This document shows positions 47,565 through 59,636 of a stretch of 64,000 nucleotides of DNA, in pieces. Positions within the stretch are counted from its first letter, which is position 1, and each line of letters begins with the position of its first letter. Source of the stretch: Golubevia sp. BC0850 (Eukaryota > Basidiomycota > Exobasidiomycetes > Golubeviales > Golubeviaceae); contig JAAVVG010000032.1 in the NCBI GenBank assembly GCA_012976225.1, positions 1-64,000 of the forward strand, read 5' to 3'. The notes under the pieces are model-generated. The model had not been told where the DNA came from. It worked only from the letters and a program-made list of their open reading frames with translations, and ran no database searches. Both the position numbers and the translations under genes were made by a program.

Positions 47565-50500
47565 CTACTTTTGACTGGCTTTGAAGAAAGCGTCCAAGGG
47601 TCTTTTCTTTTTCTTTTTCTTTTGAGTCGAACTTTCACTTTGAGTTGCAGAAGGGATTCTATCGTCTTCTTGAAGAGACATTGCGAAATGCCAATCTTCG
47701 TGATCTTGGACTAATCGCTGAAGCTCGACAGCCAAAGCGACTTCTGAATCTTGAAATGAATCAGATGAAGATGGGAGCTTGGAAGTTAGGATTGAAGAGC
47801 ATGTGGGACATTGCCACGAGTTGGGATCTAGATCCGAGGCTTGGGTTTGATCGGGGTTTGATGAGGTAGAAGTTTTCGAATGAGAATTGGAAGCTGACGC
47901 GGCGGCTTGGGAGGCAGCTTGGGAGGCAAAAAGAGCGCCTATGCCACCTGGCTTCATTTTCTTCTTCTTTGCTGAAGGAGCAGTCGGTGGTTCCATATCT
48001 CTTGAACTTGAGCCGGAGATTGCGGTTTGAGTAGATTTGAATCTAGGAGGTAGCTGCTCGTCCGTCTTCTCTGCTTCCAGATCCTTTCCATTTGAAGGAG
48101 ACTTGGATCTAGATCTCTTCTGCCCCGAGGTTTTCAGGCTTTCCTTCCCTTTATCTTTCGAATGCGAGCGAGACGGAGAGGAGGGAGCTGGAACGGAAGG
48201 AGCTGAAGTGAAGAACCCTTCCAAGCTTTTCTGGCCTACTTCTCCTTTTTCCAATCCAGAGAACCCAAGAGCGATGCAGACTACTTTCTTGTTGGTACCT
48301 CCATGAGAAGCCTCAGTCCCTCCATTCAGATTTTCCGATTCTCCGAAAGCTTCCACCCAAAGTTTCAGAGCCGACTTCAAGAGAGTTTCCGAGTTTAGAT
48401 TCTTGTTGAAAGGAAAAGGAGCTTGTCGACTTCTGGCAGCATCTCCTGAAAGAACCCAGCGAAAGACTAGAGTCTTTGGCCAAAGTGTTGAAGCAGTTTC
48501 TCTAGCTTCGTAGAGTCGGACGCAGAGTTCGGTAGATAGGATTGAAAGCCAGTGGGCTGCTTCAGACGATCGAGTGATCGGAGGTCTGACGTTCTTCGAT
48601 GCGCTGTGAAGGAGGTAAAGAGTGAGGATTAGTAGGGATGAGAATTTTCGAGTGGTGATCACTCCGGAACTCATCTCAGCTTCGCTCAAAACTCACAGCA
48701 TAGTCTTGTTCGCAACTCTCTCCCTCACTTCACTGTGATCGATTCCCCTCAAGACGTTGAACACCCATAGACTTTCCTCTCCAAATCTAGCTTGCATGTC
48801 TCGAAGACTGACGTTCCAAAGATCCCCGACAGTAGAGCTCTCGAATCCTTTCTCGATAGCTTCTCCAAGTTTCCCTCCAAGGAAGCGAATTTTTTGGAAT
48901 GGAAGCTCTTTGAGAAATCCTGGGATGGCTTCGAGACGCATGGTCGTCTGCGCATTTGGTTTCTTGTACGAAGAACAGAGCTGAGAGACACAGAAGGAAT
49001 GTGAGTTATTTCGTTCTAAGTTGCATTGGGCTTTCGCAATTGAAGAAACTCACCTTCGCTAGCGTCTTGTTCGGTGCAATTCCAGCTGAAGTTGTGTAAC
49101 CGAGTTGTTCTTTGACCTCTCTCCTAACTCTAGCCATCAACTCAGCTCCCATAGAGAGAGCAACATCCGTCCAACTCCAAGCGGCTTCTTTGAAAGCTTC
49201 ATCGAGAATACTGGTCGATCCGGAAGCGTTCGAAGCAGGAGCAGCAGCGTTCTCCGGTATCTCATCCCTTGTTTCTTCCGCATCATTCTTCTCCCCTGCG
49301 ATAGGCACCAAATACCCAAGACCCTTTTCTTCCCATGCTTCTATCAGCGGAGGGTCAGGAAGAAGAGTATCCATTCCGAGTGGAGAATCCCTCGGCGGCG
49401 AACCTAGATGAGGATATTTCTCTAGAATCAACTTCCTGACCTCAATCGTAAGATCGAAGTAGCTCTCGTCGATAGAGGCTTTTTCGATAGATCCAGATGG
49501 GCACATCTTCTTGAAGATGGAAAGAATCTTGGCGCTTTCTCTTCTGTAGGGATCTAAAGAGACCTTGTGTGTCTCTGGCTTCGGATCAGGGTTGTAAGCC
49601 GCTTCTGAAGCTCCAGCCTGTAAAATAGAGAGAATGGAAATGTTTGGAGTCAGCATCACCGAATCGTCGCGCGCTTGAAACATAATAGGCTTTGAGAAAA
49701 TCGATCCCAAGAACCAAAGGGTACTTTAGAGAGAGCAAACATTGAAAGAGGGAGACTTACAGCGTACGTAGCGACGTGGACGCATTGCAACGAAGGACAT
49801 TTCTTCATCGCAGATTCTATCGTTTCGTGTCTAGTGATTCCGAACTTCCTCGCCGCATAGGAGATCGCGATCTGAAGATGTAAAAAGGGAAGGAAATTCA
49901 GCTCTTGAATCCGAGGGCTGCCTTCGAAGGTGATTCCAACTAACCAGTCCATTCCATTGCTGGACAGCAAGAGGCTGCTCGAACGGGTTCACGCCCAGAC
50001 GTTTGGCCTCGAAAGCTGCATAAGCAGCATCGACATCACAATGAGCGATGACTCGAAGAGGGTTACTGGTGAATGTGAGGGAAAGATGGAGGTGATCAGA
50101 GACAGAAGAAATGAGGAATGGCACCACAAGGAGCTGCCTGCTTCTTTATGAAGTGAGAATGAAGACCACGACTAGTGGCTAGGTTGGAAGTAAAGAAGTG
50201 GGTTGTCCAGACTACAAAGATGAAGGGACAGTGTTGGTCTCTGAGGCAAGCTACCTTGTTGGACACAAGTCACAACACGGCAACTGAGCTTCATCTCACG
50301 CCATTAAAGTCCTGATAAGACCTCCACGCTGAATCTCTGCTTTCCCTTTCGACGAGACCAGGACCACACTATCCGGAGTTGGACCTTTCTTCCGTGCCTT
50401 CAGCTCCTCTCTCTCTCTCTCTCTCTCTCTCATTTGATCCCACTCACCTTGGATTCAGACTCCCAGCGCTCAAGAGGTGTCGATATGTGACTTTAGGTGG

Positions 50501-50590
50501 AGTAGTATCCGGAGGACCTGTACCATCTGTAGGGGTTCTATCTCCAAGTTGACTAGCAGCAGCTTCCCCTTTGGTTGGAGATTGGAACAT
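47565..50590 (-). CDS. RAD30: DNA polymerase eta (Y-family translesion polymerase)
   Basis: Exons: 50590-50448, 50065-49945, 49871-49761, 49617-49054, 48980-48697, 48603-47565; phases join to 753 residues. Pol eta copies past UV photoproducts at stalled forks. The N-terminus after splicing reads VTYRHLLS...NPLRVIAHCDVDAAYAAFE, with the catalytic Asp; the second acidic site is SIDESYFDLT. The finger residues lie in AISYAARKFGITR. The little-finger domain follows ANKTMLASKNVRPP. An acidic Ala/Ser insert (PENAAAPASNASGS) sits in the palm. The C-terminus has a ubiquitin-binding zinc finger (WQCPTCSSIL...DHEDWHFAMSL) and a PCNA-binding box (KKRPLDAFF) at the very end. Intron 1 (382 bases) contains a (CT)n run. 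Shares a 203-base divergent promoter with NAF1. Confidence 0.95.
50406..50431. repeat. (CT)n microsatellite in intron 1 of the polymerase eta gene
   Basis: About 13 CT units on the plus strand, GA on the coding strand, close to the donor of the long first intron. Confidence 0.8.
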
Positions 50591-50793
50591 GGAACTTCTC
50601 AGCTAAGCTCCTTCGAAGAACCAGAACCTTTGGGAGCTCTAAAGAAGTCTTTCCAACTACTTTCGATTTGATGGGATCTTGACTAAAAGATACTTTGATT
50701 GAAGGAGGATATGGAGGAGAGATGGAGGAGAATGTGGTGGTCAAGTTTTGGATTTTTCCAAAAGATGAATCGCAACTTCGAACCACCACTCAA
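50591..50793. promoter_or_regulatory. Short bidirectional promoter, polymerase eta / NAF1
   Basis: Only 203 bases separate the two divergent start codons, so regulation is probably shared. No TATA box seen. If NAF1 starts at an in-frame ATG at 50,719, the gap is still smaller. Confidence 0.5.
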
Positions 50794-53581
50794 ATGACAG
50801 TAATTCAACCTGATCAATCTGGAATGGATCTAGAATCAGAAAAGGTGTCTATCCCTCTTTCTTCAGAGGCTCAAGAGACGACAGCGACAGCGACAGCGAC
50901 AGAGCTTCCTGATGCCACTGCTATTACTGTGGATCCAATTCTTCAATCTGAACCTCTCCCTCAACTTCAAGATGCTCCTCAAGAAGAGCTAACTCTAGAA
51001 CAACTTAGAGAACGAGTCTTTCAACAGAGAGGAACTAGGACTGTTCTTCCTCCTGGTTGGGAGAACGAGGACGTCGATGAGGATGAAGCCATTCACTTGG
51101 AAGGAGAAGGAGAGCAGCTGGAAGCTCAGAAGATGGAAGTGGAGCAACCTTCAGCTGGTGAGAGTACTCTCGCAGTAAAAGACATGGATACAAAGGTAGC
51201 TATGGAACAACCAGATTCATTTGCTAGCAAGGAAGGAGAGCAGGCGGTGGAATCAAATGGAACTGTGCAGGAAGAACTTCCCACATCCGCCACTGCTCCT
51301 TCAGCTCTACCTTCAGCAACTATTACTGCTAAAACCTCAAGTGTCACTCAGCCTCCAGAGGTGGTCACTGCTGGAGCAGCAGAGAAGGGAGATCTGGAAC
51401 AGTTCAGGTGAGCCGCGTAGAATAATTCACTTCTCTTTCCTAAATTTGCGATTGTGAGGCTCGCCTCTTCTCCTCATTTCGATTCGATCTCGCCCCTGAC
51501 ATTCGTTATTCTTCACTCTCTCATCAAGCGCCAACAATGACCCGGCAGCCAAAGAAATGCTACAAAGAGCAATCTCTTCACTTCCAATCACAAAGCCAAT
51601 CTCTGACGTCAAAGGAAAAGCCAAAGCTACCGATCAAGATCATATCAAGGAAGTTTCATCAGATTCCGATTCAGATTCGGATTCTTCCTCCTCCTCCTCC
51701 TCCTCCTCTTCTTCATCCTCGTCAGGCTCGGACTCAGACGAAGATCCAACTTCCAACATTCAACTGCAAGACGAAGACGAAGATGGCTCAGACGACGAAG
51801 ATTTCGGAGGAGGTGGAAACCGGAAGAAGAAGGGAGAAGATGATAGTGGAGGAATTAAGGGACCTTCAACTCAAAATGAAATCACACAGCCCATTTCAGC
51901 TCCTCAACTCAAGTCTCTGCAACCAGATGCTGAAATCAGATACCTGGGTAAAATCCATTCCATCGTTGATTCGGTTGTTGTCATTGAACAGGATGTCGTC
52001 AACGGAGATGGGAATCAAGATGGAAACGGAAACGGAAACGGAAAGAGGAGGAATTGGAATGAAAAAGATATGAGACCGACCGATAGATTTGGTAGGAAAG
52101 GAGAGGAGGTCGATCAGTATTCAGTGCTGGATACTGATAGTCTGGTGGTTCTGGAAGATAGAACTGTAGTTGGTTCGGTGAGTCACGTTCTGGTGCTCGG
52201 TCAACTTCTCTGATAGACCAAAAGGTTCCTCTGCTCTCTTCCTCGCCTCATCGCATCCCCACTCTCTGCTGACCTTTACCTCTTTGACCTCTTTCGTCGT
52301 TCCTTTCTGGCACTTTTTCTCCTTCTCGCTTTCAATTTCATCAATTCCTCACTCCATTTCTGCCTGAAGATTTACGAAACCTTCGGCTCAATTCTCTCCC
52401 CTCTCTATGCTATCCGATTCCCATCTGCCGCTTCAATAGACGCCACCAAGATTCAAATCTCCACCAAAGTCTACTACTCTCCTTCCAACTCCACCTATGT
52501 CTTAACCCGAGATCTTCAACATCCCAGTATGAAAGGTAGCGATGCAAGCAACATCTACGACGAAGAAGTTGGAGAAGACGAAAGAGAATTCAGTGACGAT
52601 GAACAAGAGGCTGAACTGAAGAGGATGAAGAAAAAGAACAAGGAAAAGAAGAAGAGAGGCAAGAACAACGGATTTGAAATGGGAGATGATGGCGAAGGAG
52701 GAGAATCAAGCAGAGGTGGAGTCGGTCGAGGAGGTGGAAGAGGAGGTTCTTCTTCTAGAGGAGACTTCACTGCTTCCGGAAGAGGCAGTTCAAGAGGTAG
52801 AGGGAGCGCCAGAGGCAGAGGATCAGCAAGAGATTCTTCGATGGGTCCAAGAGGCACAGCTTCTTTGCCTCAAAGACCTAGATTCGATTTGGACAATCCG
52901 GAGAACCAGAATAGACCTGCTCCTCTACCCTATGAAGACTCAAACGGAAGCGCTTTCCCGAATCCGAGCGGAAATGGAGGTGGACTTGACTATGGAGAGA
53001 CGGATCAAGATCAACTCAGAAGCAGGAAAGCAAGTTCCTCGACAGCCTCGACGTCTGCTATGCCGACTCAGTTGGAACCAATCCATTACAGCTCTAGACT
53101 AGAGAATCCTCAACCTCCTTATCAACCTCAACTTCAAGGTCAGACTCCGAATCACAGTCCACAGTTCCATCACAGTCCCCAATTCCAGCAACAGGAGCAG
53201 CCGCCACTGGCTGCAGGTTCTCAACCCATTCCCCACATCAATCCACTCTTCTTCAATCAGAATCAGCAGTATTGGCAAGGCGCTGGTATGATGGGGATGA
53301 ACCAAGGTCAAATGGTGGGATGGAATGGATATCAACAACAGCCAAATCATCAACAACAAAACAACTATGGTCAGGGTTACTATTCGAATCAAACTCAGAA
53401 TTTGAATTATCAAACTCCTCAACAACAGTATCAGCAACCTCAAGCTTCTCAGTATTACAATCCTAACAATTATCATAACCAGACGGGTTACAGTCCTAAT
53501 GAGCCTTCTCAAAACCAAACGCAACAGTCTAATCATCAACATAACTCCTCGACTTACAACCCAAATCAACCTAACATGTAA
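50794..53581 (+). CDS. NAF1: H/ACA ribonucleoprotein assembly factor Naf1
   Basis: Three exons: 50794-51407, 51529-52177, 52370-53581; phases join to 824 residues. Naf1 is the nuclear chaperone that holds the place of Gar1 during assembly of H/ACA snoRNPs and telomerase RNA particles. The Gar1-like core (about residues 325-470) reads IRYLGKIHSIVDSVVVIEQD, LDTDSLVVLEDRTVVG, then across intron 2 IYETFGSILSPLYAIRF and KVYYSPSN. The core is preceded by an Asp/Ser run (SDSDSDSDSSSSS). The tail has an RGG-type segment (GGVGRGGGRGGSSSRG) and a long Gln/Asn/Tyr-rich, prion-like region. The first 200 residues are acidic and rich in Glu. ATG 50794 (MTVIQPDQ) is preferred; one in-frame upstream ATG at 50,719 is possible. 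Confidence 0.92.
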
Positions 53582-54364
53582 ACTCTATTCTTCATTGTAT
53601 TCTGCTTATGAGTCTTATCCTTCTCGCATCCGTTTCTTTAATCTTGACATCCCTGATAGACGCAACTTTGCCATCCCCTTTCGTCTCGTTATGACTTGTG
53701 TGCTTGCCGCTCTCGGTCCAAGGACTCGATCCTGGAAGGATCAAGGAACCTTCGAGAAGTTGGCCGTTACTCGATTTTGAAGTCCACGTCATGGGACTTC
53801 CCCGTGTTAATCAGATAGTTTTCTTGGTACACGTTCTAGTTAGCAGTCGAAACTCGAAACGTTGAATCTATGACCCAATACACTCAAGCTCACTGCTCAA
53901 GCGCTCAAGCTAGAGGTGGGAGAAGCTGGCCGTGGCGCTGCACAGTGGAACGTTGATAAGCGAAGAAGGGGGCGCAAGACATGGTCATGGGGAACCTGAA
54001 AGGTACATTCCCGTGTGATTTTCATGTACTCTTTCCAATAATTACACATCTCGGTGTCTTTCAGTAAGTTTAATTGAAGAAGTGACGTACATACTGTTTT
54101 CCCCTAGTTCCGAGGAGGCGTTTGGCCGCCGTTACGCCACTTCCATCGACGATCAATTCTCTGTCTCACTGCCATCTTCATGGTTAGAAGCGGCCAACTT
54201 AAATGGGTGAGGTTACTAAAAGATGAATTTAGGGGTGCTGGAAAACGTATAAAAGGGCGAAGAACTCGACATTCTCCTTTCAGCTCAACTCAGCCATCAC
54301 CTGCAAACCAACTCTTACAATTTTCTCACCTCCAAGCCTAACTCATCTACCTTGCCTTCTCAAC
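53582..54364. promoter_or_regulatory. NAF1 3' region and lysozyme promoter
   Basis: The left part is likely the NAF1 3' UTR. The right part holds a TATA box and a caactc/tcacc-rich leader for the lysozyme gene. Short open frames here are not supported. Confidence 0.45.
54248..54255 (+). promoter_or_regulatory. TATA box of the lysozyme gene
   Basis: TATAAAAG, 110 bases upstream of ATG 54365, followed by a CT/CA-rich leader. Confidence 0.65.
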
Positions 54365-55239
54365 ATGAAGACTTTCACTGCCACTCTAATCTCCTTCGTA
54401 GCTCTTTCTGTCTCCGTGGTGCAAGCAGCAAGCATGAACGCAGCCGGAATCTCTCTCTTAGAAGAGTTCGAGGGCTACGAGGCAAACTTCTACAATGATC
54501 CAAGTGGGATCCAAACCATCTGCTATGGATATAACTGTGAGGCCAACGACTGTTCTGGTCTCAGTCCTCCTTTGTCCCAGGCCCAATGTACCGACCTGTT
54601 AAAGAAAACCCTGACAACTTACGAGAATTGCGTGAGTGAAAAATCCGATTCCTCTCTCCTCTGGCAACCCTACTGAGACCTGGTCATCACTGATCTTTCT
54701 TTTGACCCTCCCACAGGCCTGCGCTATGGACGGAATGGCTGCCGGTAAGTGTCGAGAAACTCCATTGTTGACACGTTGACGAGCTTTTGATTGATTCCCT
54801 CTCTTCACTCTACTTCCCATGTACCATATGACTTCTAGCCAATTCCAATCAATACTCGGCTCTAGTGGACTTCGCCTACAACGCGGGCTGTGGTGGGTGA
54901 GTGAGGTTTTCAAAAATTCGCGGGTTCGGAATCGACTTCTCACCCATCCCAACCCTTTGCTCCGTCTCTCTCACTGCATCTTTAATAGACTCCAAAGCGA
55001 GTTTCCAGGAGCAGTTTCCAAAGGGAACTTCGACGGCATTGCAGGTAGGTGACTGGAAGTGGCACTGAATAAGCGGTAGCTGGAGATGGCTTGACTGACC
55101 TTCTTTGATTTTGCCCTCTCTCTTTCCAGACGTTTTGCCCAACACCTACACCAACGGAGGATTGGCTGGTTTGGTTAGAAGACGCCAAGCAGAGGCTGAC
55201 CTAATGAGAACTCCAACTGATGCCCCCTCAGGTTGTTAG
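54365..55239 (+). CDS. Secreted phage-type lysozyme (GH24)
   Basis: Five exons: 54365-54631, 54717-54744, 54839-54896, 54989-55044, 55130-55239; phases join to 172 residues. Signal peptide at residues 1-21 (ALSVSVVQAAS). The GH24 catalytic spacing Glu-x8-Asp-x5-Thr is intact: E36 in FEGYEANFYNDP, D45, and T51 in IQTICYGYNC. It continues with ALVDFAYNAGCGG, FPGAVSKGNFDGIA, and the family C-terminus GGLAGLVRRRQAEADL. Six or more Cys suggest disulphides suited to secretion. GH24 enzymes cut peptidoglycan; the family is mainly phage and bacterial, and fungal copies are generally taken as old transfers now carrying introns and signal peptides. A role against bacteria is inference. Confidence 0.93.
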
Positions 55240-55405
55240 ATCTACTCGGGGAAGCTGGTCTTCACCTCTCTGCATTCCTTTCAGTCGCCTCCTTCCGTTT
55301 GTTGTTCTCTTCACAGTCTCCCTTCATACTGTTTCGCAAATTCATGAATGCCATTTCAAATTTTGTGAGAAATGTTTAGATTCTAATCAGCGATTCAAGA
55401 GGCGT

Positions 55406-56510
55406 CTAAGGCTTGAAAGTGAAACCTCCCTCTCTGTTCTTTACTTTCAACTTCAACTCAGCCAACAAGTTGTTCGACTCTGGAAGTTGGAGTCCAGCTT
55501 CAATAGCCTCTCCATCTTTGACTTCTCCAACTCCAGCAGGGGTACCTGTGACATCAAAAAGAAACCGTCAGAGAGTGTCAAAGGAGAAAGACACAACAGC
55601 TACTCACCCGTCAAGATCAAATCTCCTTCTTCGAGAGTCATGATTGATGAAACATGTTCAATCAATTGTGGAATGTTGAAGATCATGTCCTTGGTGTTCC
55701 CGTTTTGCTTCATTTGACCGTTTACCTGCGAGGTCAGAGAGAAGGAAGGAGTCAGAATTCTGCGACCTGATGTACAGCCCCGGGCCAGTGGAAGCCTTAC
55801 CTTTAGCCAAACGTTCACATTGTGAGGATCCGCGATCTTCGATTTCTCAATGAAAGAACTGACAGGATTGAAAGTGTCGAATCCTTTGGCAGCCGACCAA
55901 GGAAGACCTTTCTTCTTGACCTTATCTTGCATGTTACGGGCTGTCATGTCGATCGACAAGGCTATGTTAGGATAAAAGAAATCAGCATGAGTCAGAAGGA
56001 GTTCAGAGCATGAAGCAGAGGCATCTGCAGAAATGGAAGATTGATGGGAAAGAACGAATCGAAACACTCGCCATAACCTGCTATGTGCTTGTCTGCGTTG
56101 GCTTGAGTGATGTCCCTTCCATTCTGACCTATCACTACACCAAGTTCGACTGTTGATAGGAAGAAGGAAAGAGGAGATTGAGTTCAGAAAGAATTCTCCT
56201 CATGCTCTTGTGACTCGTCTTCCTTTTTCTACTTCTCACCTTCGAAATGAGCCTGAACTCCCTTTGGGATCTCGATGGTTCCATTGTTGTCCAGATAACT
56301 AGTTGTAGGCTTCAAAAAGAAGAAAGGTTCAGTTGGAACGGCGTTGTTCAACTCTTTGGCATGGTCTGCAAAGTTGCGACCGATACTGTAAAGAAGAGTA
56401 GCAAAGAGCAATTGAGTGAAGCGACTAGTGCTGGACTGTGAAGCAAGAGACTGTCCAGAGTTTCTTACTTACGCTACGATCTTGCGACCAGTGGTACGGA
56501 AAGATGCCAT
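55406..56510 (-). CDS. Fumarylacetoacetate-hydrolase-domain protein, FAHD1-type acylpyruvase/oxaloacetate decarboxylase
   Basis: Exons: 56510-56473, 56385-56240, 56149-56072, 55961-55801, 55725-55608, 55545-55406; 226 residues, the normal FAHD1 length. FAHD1 cleaves acylpyruvates and decarboxylates oxaloacetate in mitochondria using Mg. Metal and active-site blocks are present: IGRNFADHAKEL, FFFLKPTTSY, HFEVELGVVIG (metal Glu residues), DMTARNMQDKVKKKGLPW, AKGFDTFNPVS, EEGDLILTGTPAGVG. Intron 55962-56071 has a GC donor in the context TATG|gcgagt, the same as in the Clr2-like gene; splicing at it gives the conserved GYALSIDMTARN. The stop codon is 166 bases from that of the convergent lysozyme gene. 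Confidence 0.93.
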
Positions 56511-56845
56511 TTTTGGGACGTCTGGGTTGGGAAGGAAGATGAAGTGGTCCAATGGAATTCATCAAGCCACGGAGGTCTCGCTCTCTCCTCACCACTCCTC
56601 CCGCAACTCTGGACTTTGGCTATTCAAACATAGTTCTATTCAGAATCATATCTCCTACCTACCGAGTCCTCTGTCGAACAGGTGCAAGAGGGAGGAAACG
56701 ATCAGCTCATCTCAGATCTTGCCTCTTCTTGAAGATAAGCCTCAAATAACAGTTCCAGATTCTCTCCTTTACTTCCTCTATCAGTCCTCACTCTAACAAC
56801 TCTAATCTATCATCTAGTCAATTCTATCTCAATCAAGCTTCTTCC
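56511..56845. other. Divergent promoter between the FAHD1-type gene and the Ser/Pro-rich gene
   Basis: 335 bases, no TATA box seen; CT/CA-rich leader sequence in the last 80 bases before ATG 56846. Confidence 0.45.
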
Positions 56846-59636
56846 ATGTTCAAGAGTTCAAAATCCAGAGAAAATCTAAAGCCTCGAAAAGTAGACCCTA
56901 CCTCTCCCTCTCCATCAATTGCAACAGCAACTACCTACAGTTCGACTCCCCACGCTGTCTCTTCGTCTACAGTTGGATTAACAGATGCTTCGACAGTATC
57001 CAAGCAGACGTCACCAAAGGATCAAACAGGTGAGTTGTCATTCGATCATCAGCTGCCTATTGAGCTCCACCTTCTTCTTCTGAGTGCCAAGCCGGGGTTG
57101 GGATGGACGGGAGGTTGAGAGGTAGAGGACTTCAGAGCATTTTGTTGTGAAGGATAGAAGGCCGAAATGGAATAAAAGTGGTGCAATGAGGTATCTGAGG
57201 TTGAGAATCAGCTGGTTCCCGAAATAGCTGACATCTTTCCCTATCTCTCCTCGCTCAGATCTAGGCAGGATATCTCCTACCTCTCCTAGCAGACCTAGAC
57301 CCTCCAGGAATACCTCAAGACTGCTGGGTGCTTTCAGGAAGAAGGACAGGAAGGATAGCTCTGACAATGGAGACGTTCTGAAGACCCTCACTGGAAGTGC
57401 CGGAGAAGGAGCTGGAGAGGATACAGCAACTTCAAATCTGACTCCTTCGATCAGTACAGAGCAGCTGCCAACGGTAAAAGCTTCATCATCATCAGTGGCG
57501 TCTTCGCCCAAGCTCTCTGCAGCAGTACTAGATTCCATCTCCGAGTTTGAAAACTCGCAGAGACCGCAGCCTACCTCCTCTTCATCCTTCTCCTCAAGAC
57601 TCAGATTAGATTCTTCTTCGAAGTCATCGAACCTTCCAAAATCTACTTCAGCCCAAAGCCCTCTCGAAAGTCCTTCCAGCACCAATTCTCCTCAAGCTAG
57701 GCCGCCACTTCCTTCCACTGCTAGTGGCTTCAGTCTCCGATCGTTTCGGAAGAAGACCAAGGACTTCACTGATGAGTCCAAGCCTCTCGATTCCCCCGAA
57801 GCGACCCAGACCGCTACCTCCAGACCAAGTTCAAGACCTCAGTCGAGAAGGACTAGCATGCTAAGTCTCGACGAGTTCACCACGCCTCTGGAGGAGCTCC
57901 CTCCTGGAACGCCGACTACGCCTCTGAGCATGTCGGTCTCTCAGTTTAGAGCTGCTGCACGTGCCAGAATGGCTTCGGAAGACCCAGAGGAGAGCACGTC
58001 TGGGACAGGATCAAGGAGCAGAAGAGCCAGCATGCTCTTAGAATCACCTTCCGAGACGGGAGAGAAGTCTGTGTCCAAGGAAGGATTCAAAGATTATTCT
58101 CCAATCTCACCTGGTGTCTTCGCAGCTAGGAGCCGAGCTGAAGAACTCGCTCAATTGGAGGCTCAGATGAAGAGCACGCGAAGAGGCATGCTTTCAAGGA
58201 TGATGAGTGAAGACTCTGTCACTTCTTCTGGTTCTGCAAGCGGCACTGGCACTCCAAACAATCGCCAAGGAATGGTAGAAGAACGGATCGGAAACGAGGG
58301 TGAGTAGGCGGATTCAGCCGAATTTTTGGTTTCTTGGACGAAGCTCTGACGCACTTGATCATCCTCTCCTATGTATGCTCTTCAACACTCTTCTTCAGTT
58401 CCTAAGCTGAGACACGCTTCCTCTCTAGCTCGTCTTTCGAACCTGCCCAACGAGAGCGCTCTTGCAGATGACGAAGAAGGTCCTCCACCGATTCCCAAGA
58501 AATCGAGAGCTCGACAGTCGTCTTCTCCAATAGACTCTTACTTTCCTCCAGTGGTAACAACCGGCCACAGCTCTTCTGCTTCATTTTCCGGAACCTCTCA
58601 ATCTGCAACTATCGCCAACGGCAGGCCACGAACGAATACCAGCGCCTCGGCTTCCCAACCTAGAGGAACGTTGTCGAAGAAGAACTCATCTTCTTCGCTC
58701 GGGTACCACGGTCATCTGAAAGCAGTCAGAGCAGCTGCGGAAGCTTCCGCCGCATCTTACGATCGAATTCACGGGACCCAGACGCCCCCGGACGCTTTTA
58801 GGGAGAACAAGGTCGAAAAGGAGGAGGAACCAGATCGTTCTCAAGCAACTTCAGCCCCCAAGGTCTCCACTGGCCGAGGAGCGGATTCAGCGCGAATCTT
58901 AGCCAGCTTCGGGAAGAAAGGTGGAACGGGACCAGTGCCTCAAACTCTGCTCGATGCTTTGACCAAGTTGGAGTCTGACAGAGCAGTTAGGTCTCCCAAT
59001 CTCTTCGCTACTAAGCAAGCTTCTTCTGTCTGGGGTGTGGCAACTCCAGAATCTGAATCGACAGATGACGACCTGCCTCTACCCTCTCTGCCCTGGATGA
59101 GTTCAGCGAATCCTCGTCCTAGATCAAGCAGCTCTTCCAGAAGAGTGGCTTCGGAAGGATCACCTCCTGGAGACACCTGGAGACCTTCAGATCAGGCTCC
59201 TCAAGATCCCGAGTCGTCTATGAAAGAGGCAGCTGTGGTCGACACCCCTCTCGCTGAGCCTGGAGCCAGTGAGAAGGAGCCAACATCTCCTCGGGCTACC
59301 AGGATCCCTCTGTCTGCCAGACTTGCCAAAGCGGTCAACAGCAACAGTATCAGTAGACCTACGAGCCCGGAAGTTTCTCGACCTTCTTCTCCTGCTCAAG
59401 GACGAAATCATCGAAGAAGTTTATCTGCAGCCCAAGAGGAAGCGCTGGTCGCCAAGTCTCAGCATGCGTACGCTCTTCAACTTTCCAACATGCTATTTCC
59501 TATGGCCCCTGAAGCGATCGATCAAGATGCTCCGGAGACGGAAAAGGTCTCTTCTACTCCAGCAAGTCCAAGTTTAAATGGACTTTCCTCTCCCAAGAGA
59601 TCCAGCGTCCTGCTGTCCAAATCTCTCGTTCATTGA
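56846..59636 (+). CDS. Ser/Pro-rich disordered protein of unknown function
   Basis: Three exons: 56846-57029, 57259-58299, 58399-59636; phases join to 820 residues. No known fold recognised. It is dominated by Ser, Thr, Pro and basic residues and looks like a phosphorylated scaffold: repeated RRTSMLSLDEF, RRASMLLESP and RRGMLSRMMSED elements resemble PKA/AGC-kinase sites embedded in a short linear motif. Other features are basic patches (RLLGAFRKKDRKDS and GFSLRSFRKKTKDFTDES, themselves alike), a PPPIPKKSRA proline-basic segment, an RAAARARMASED helix, and a C-terminal segment AALVAK/QHAYALQLSNMLFP that may fold. Start chosen as the first ATG after a leader-like stretch. It could be a polarity or septation regulator; that is a guess from composition only. 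Confidence 0.75.
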
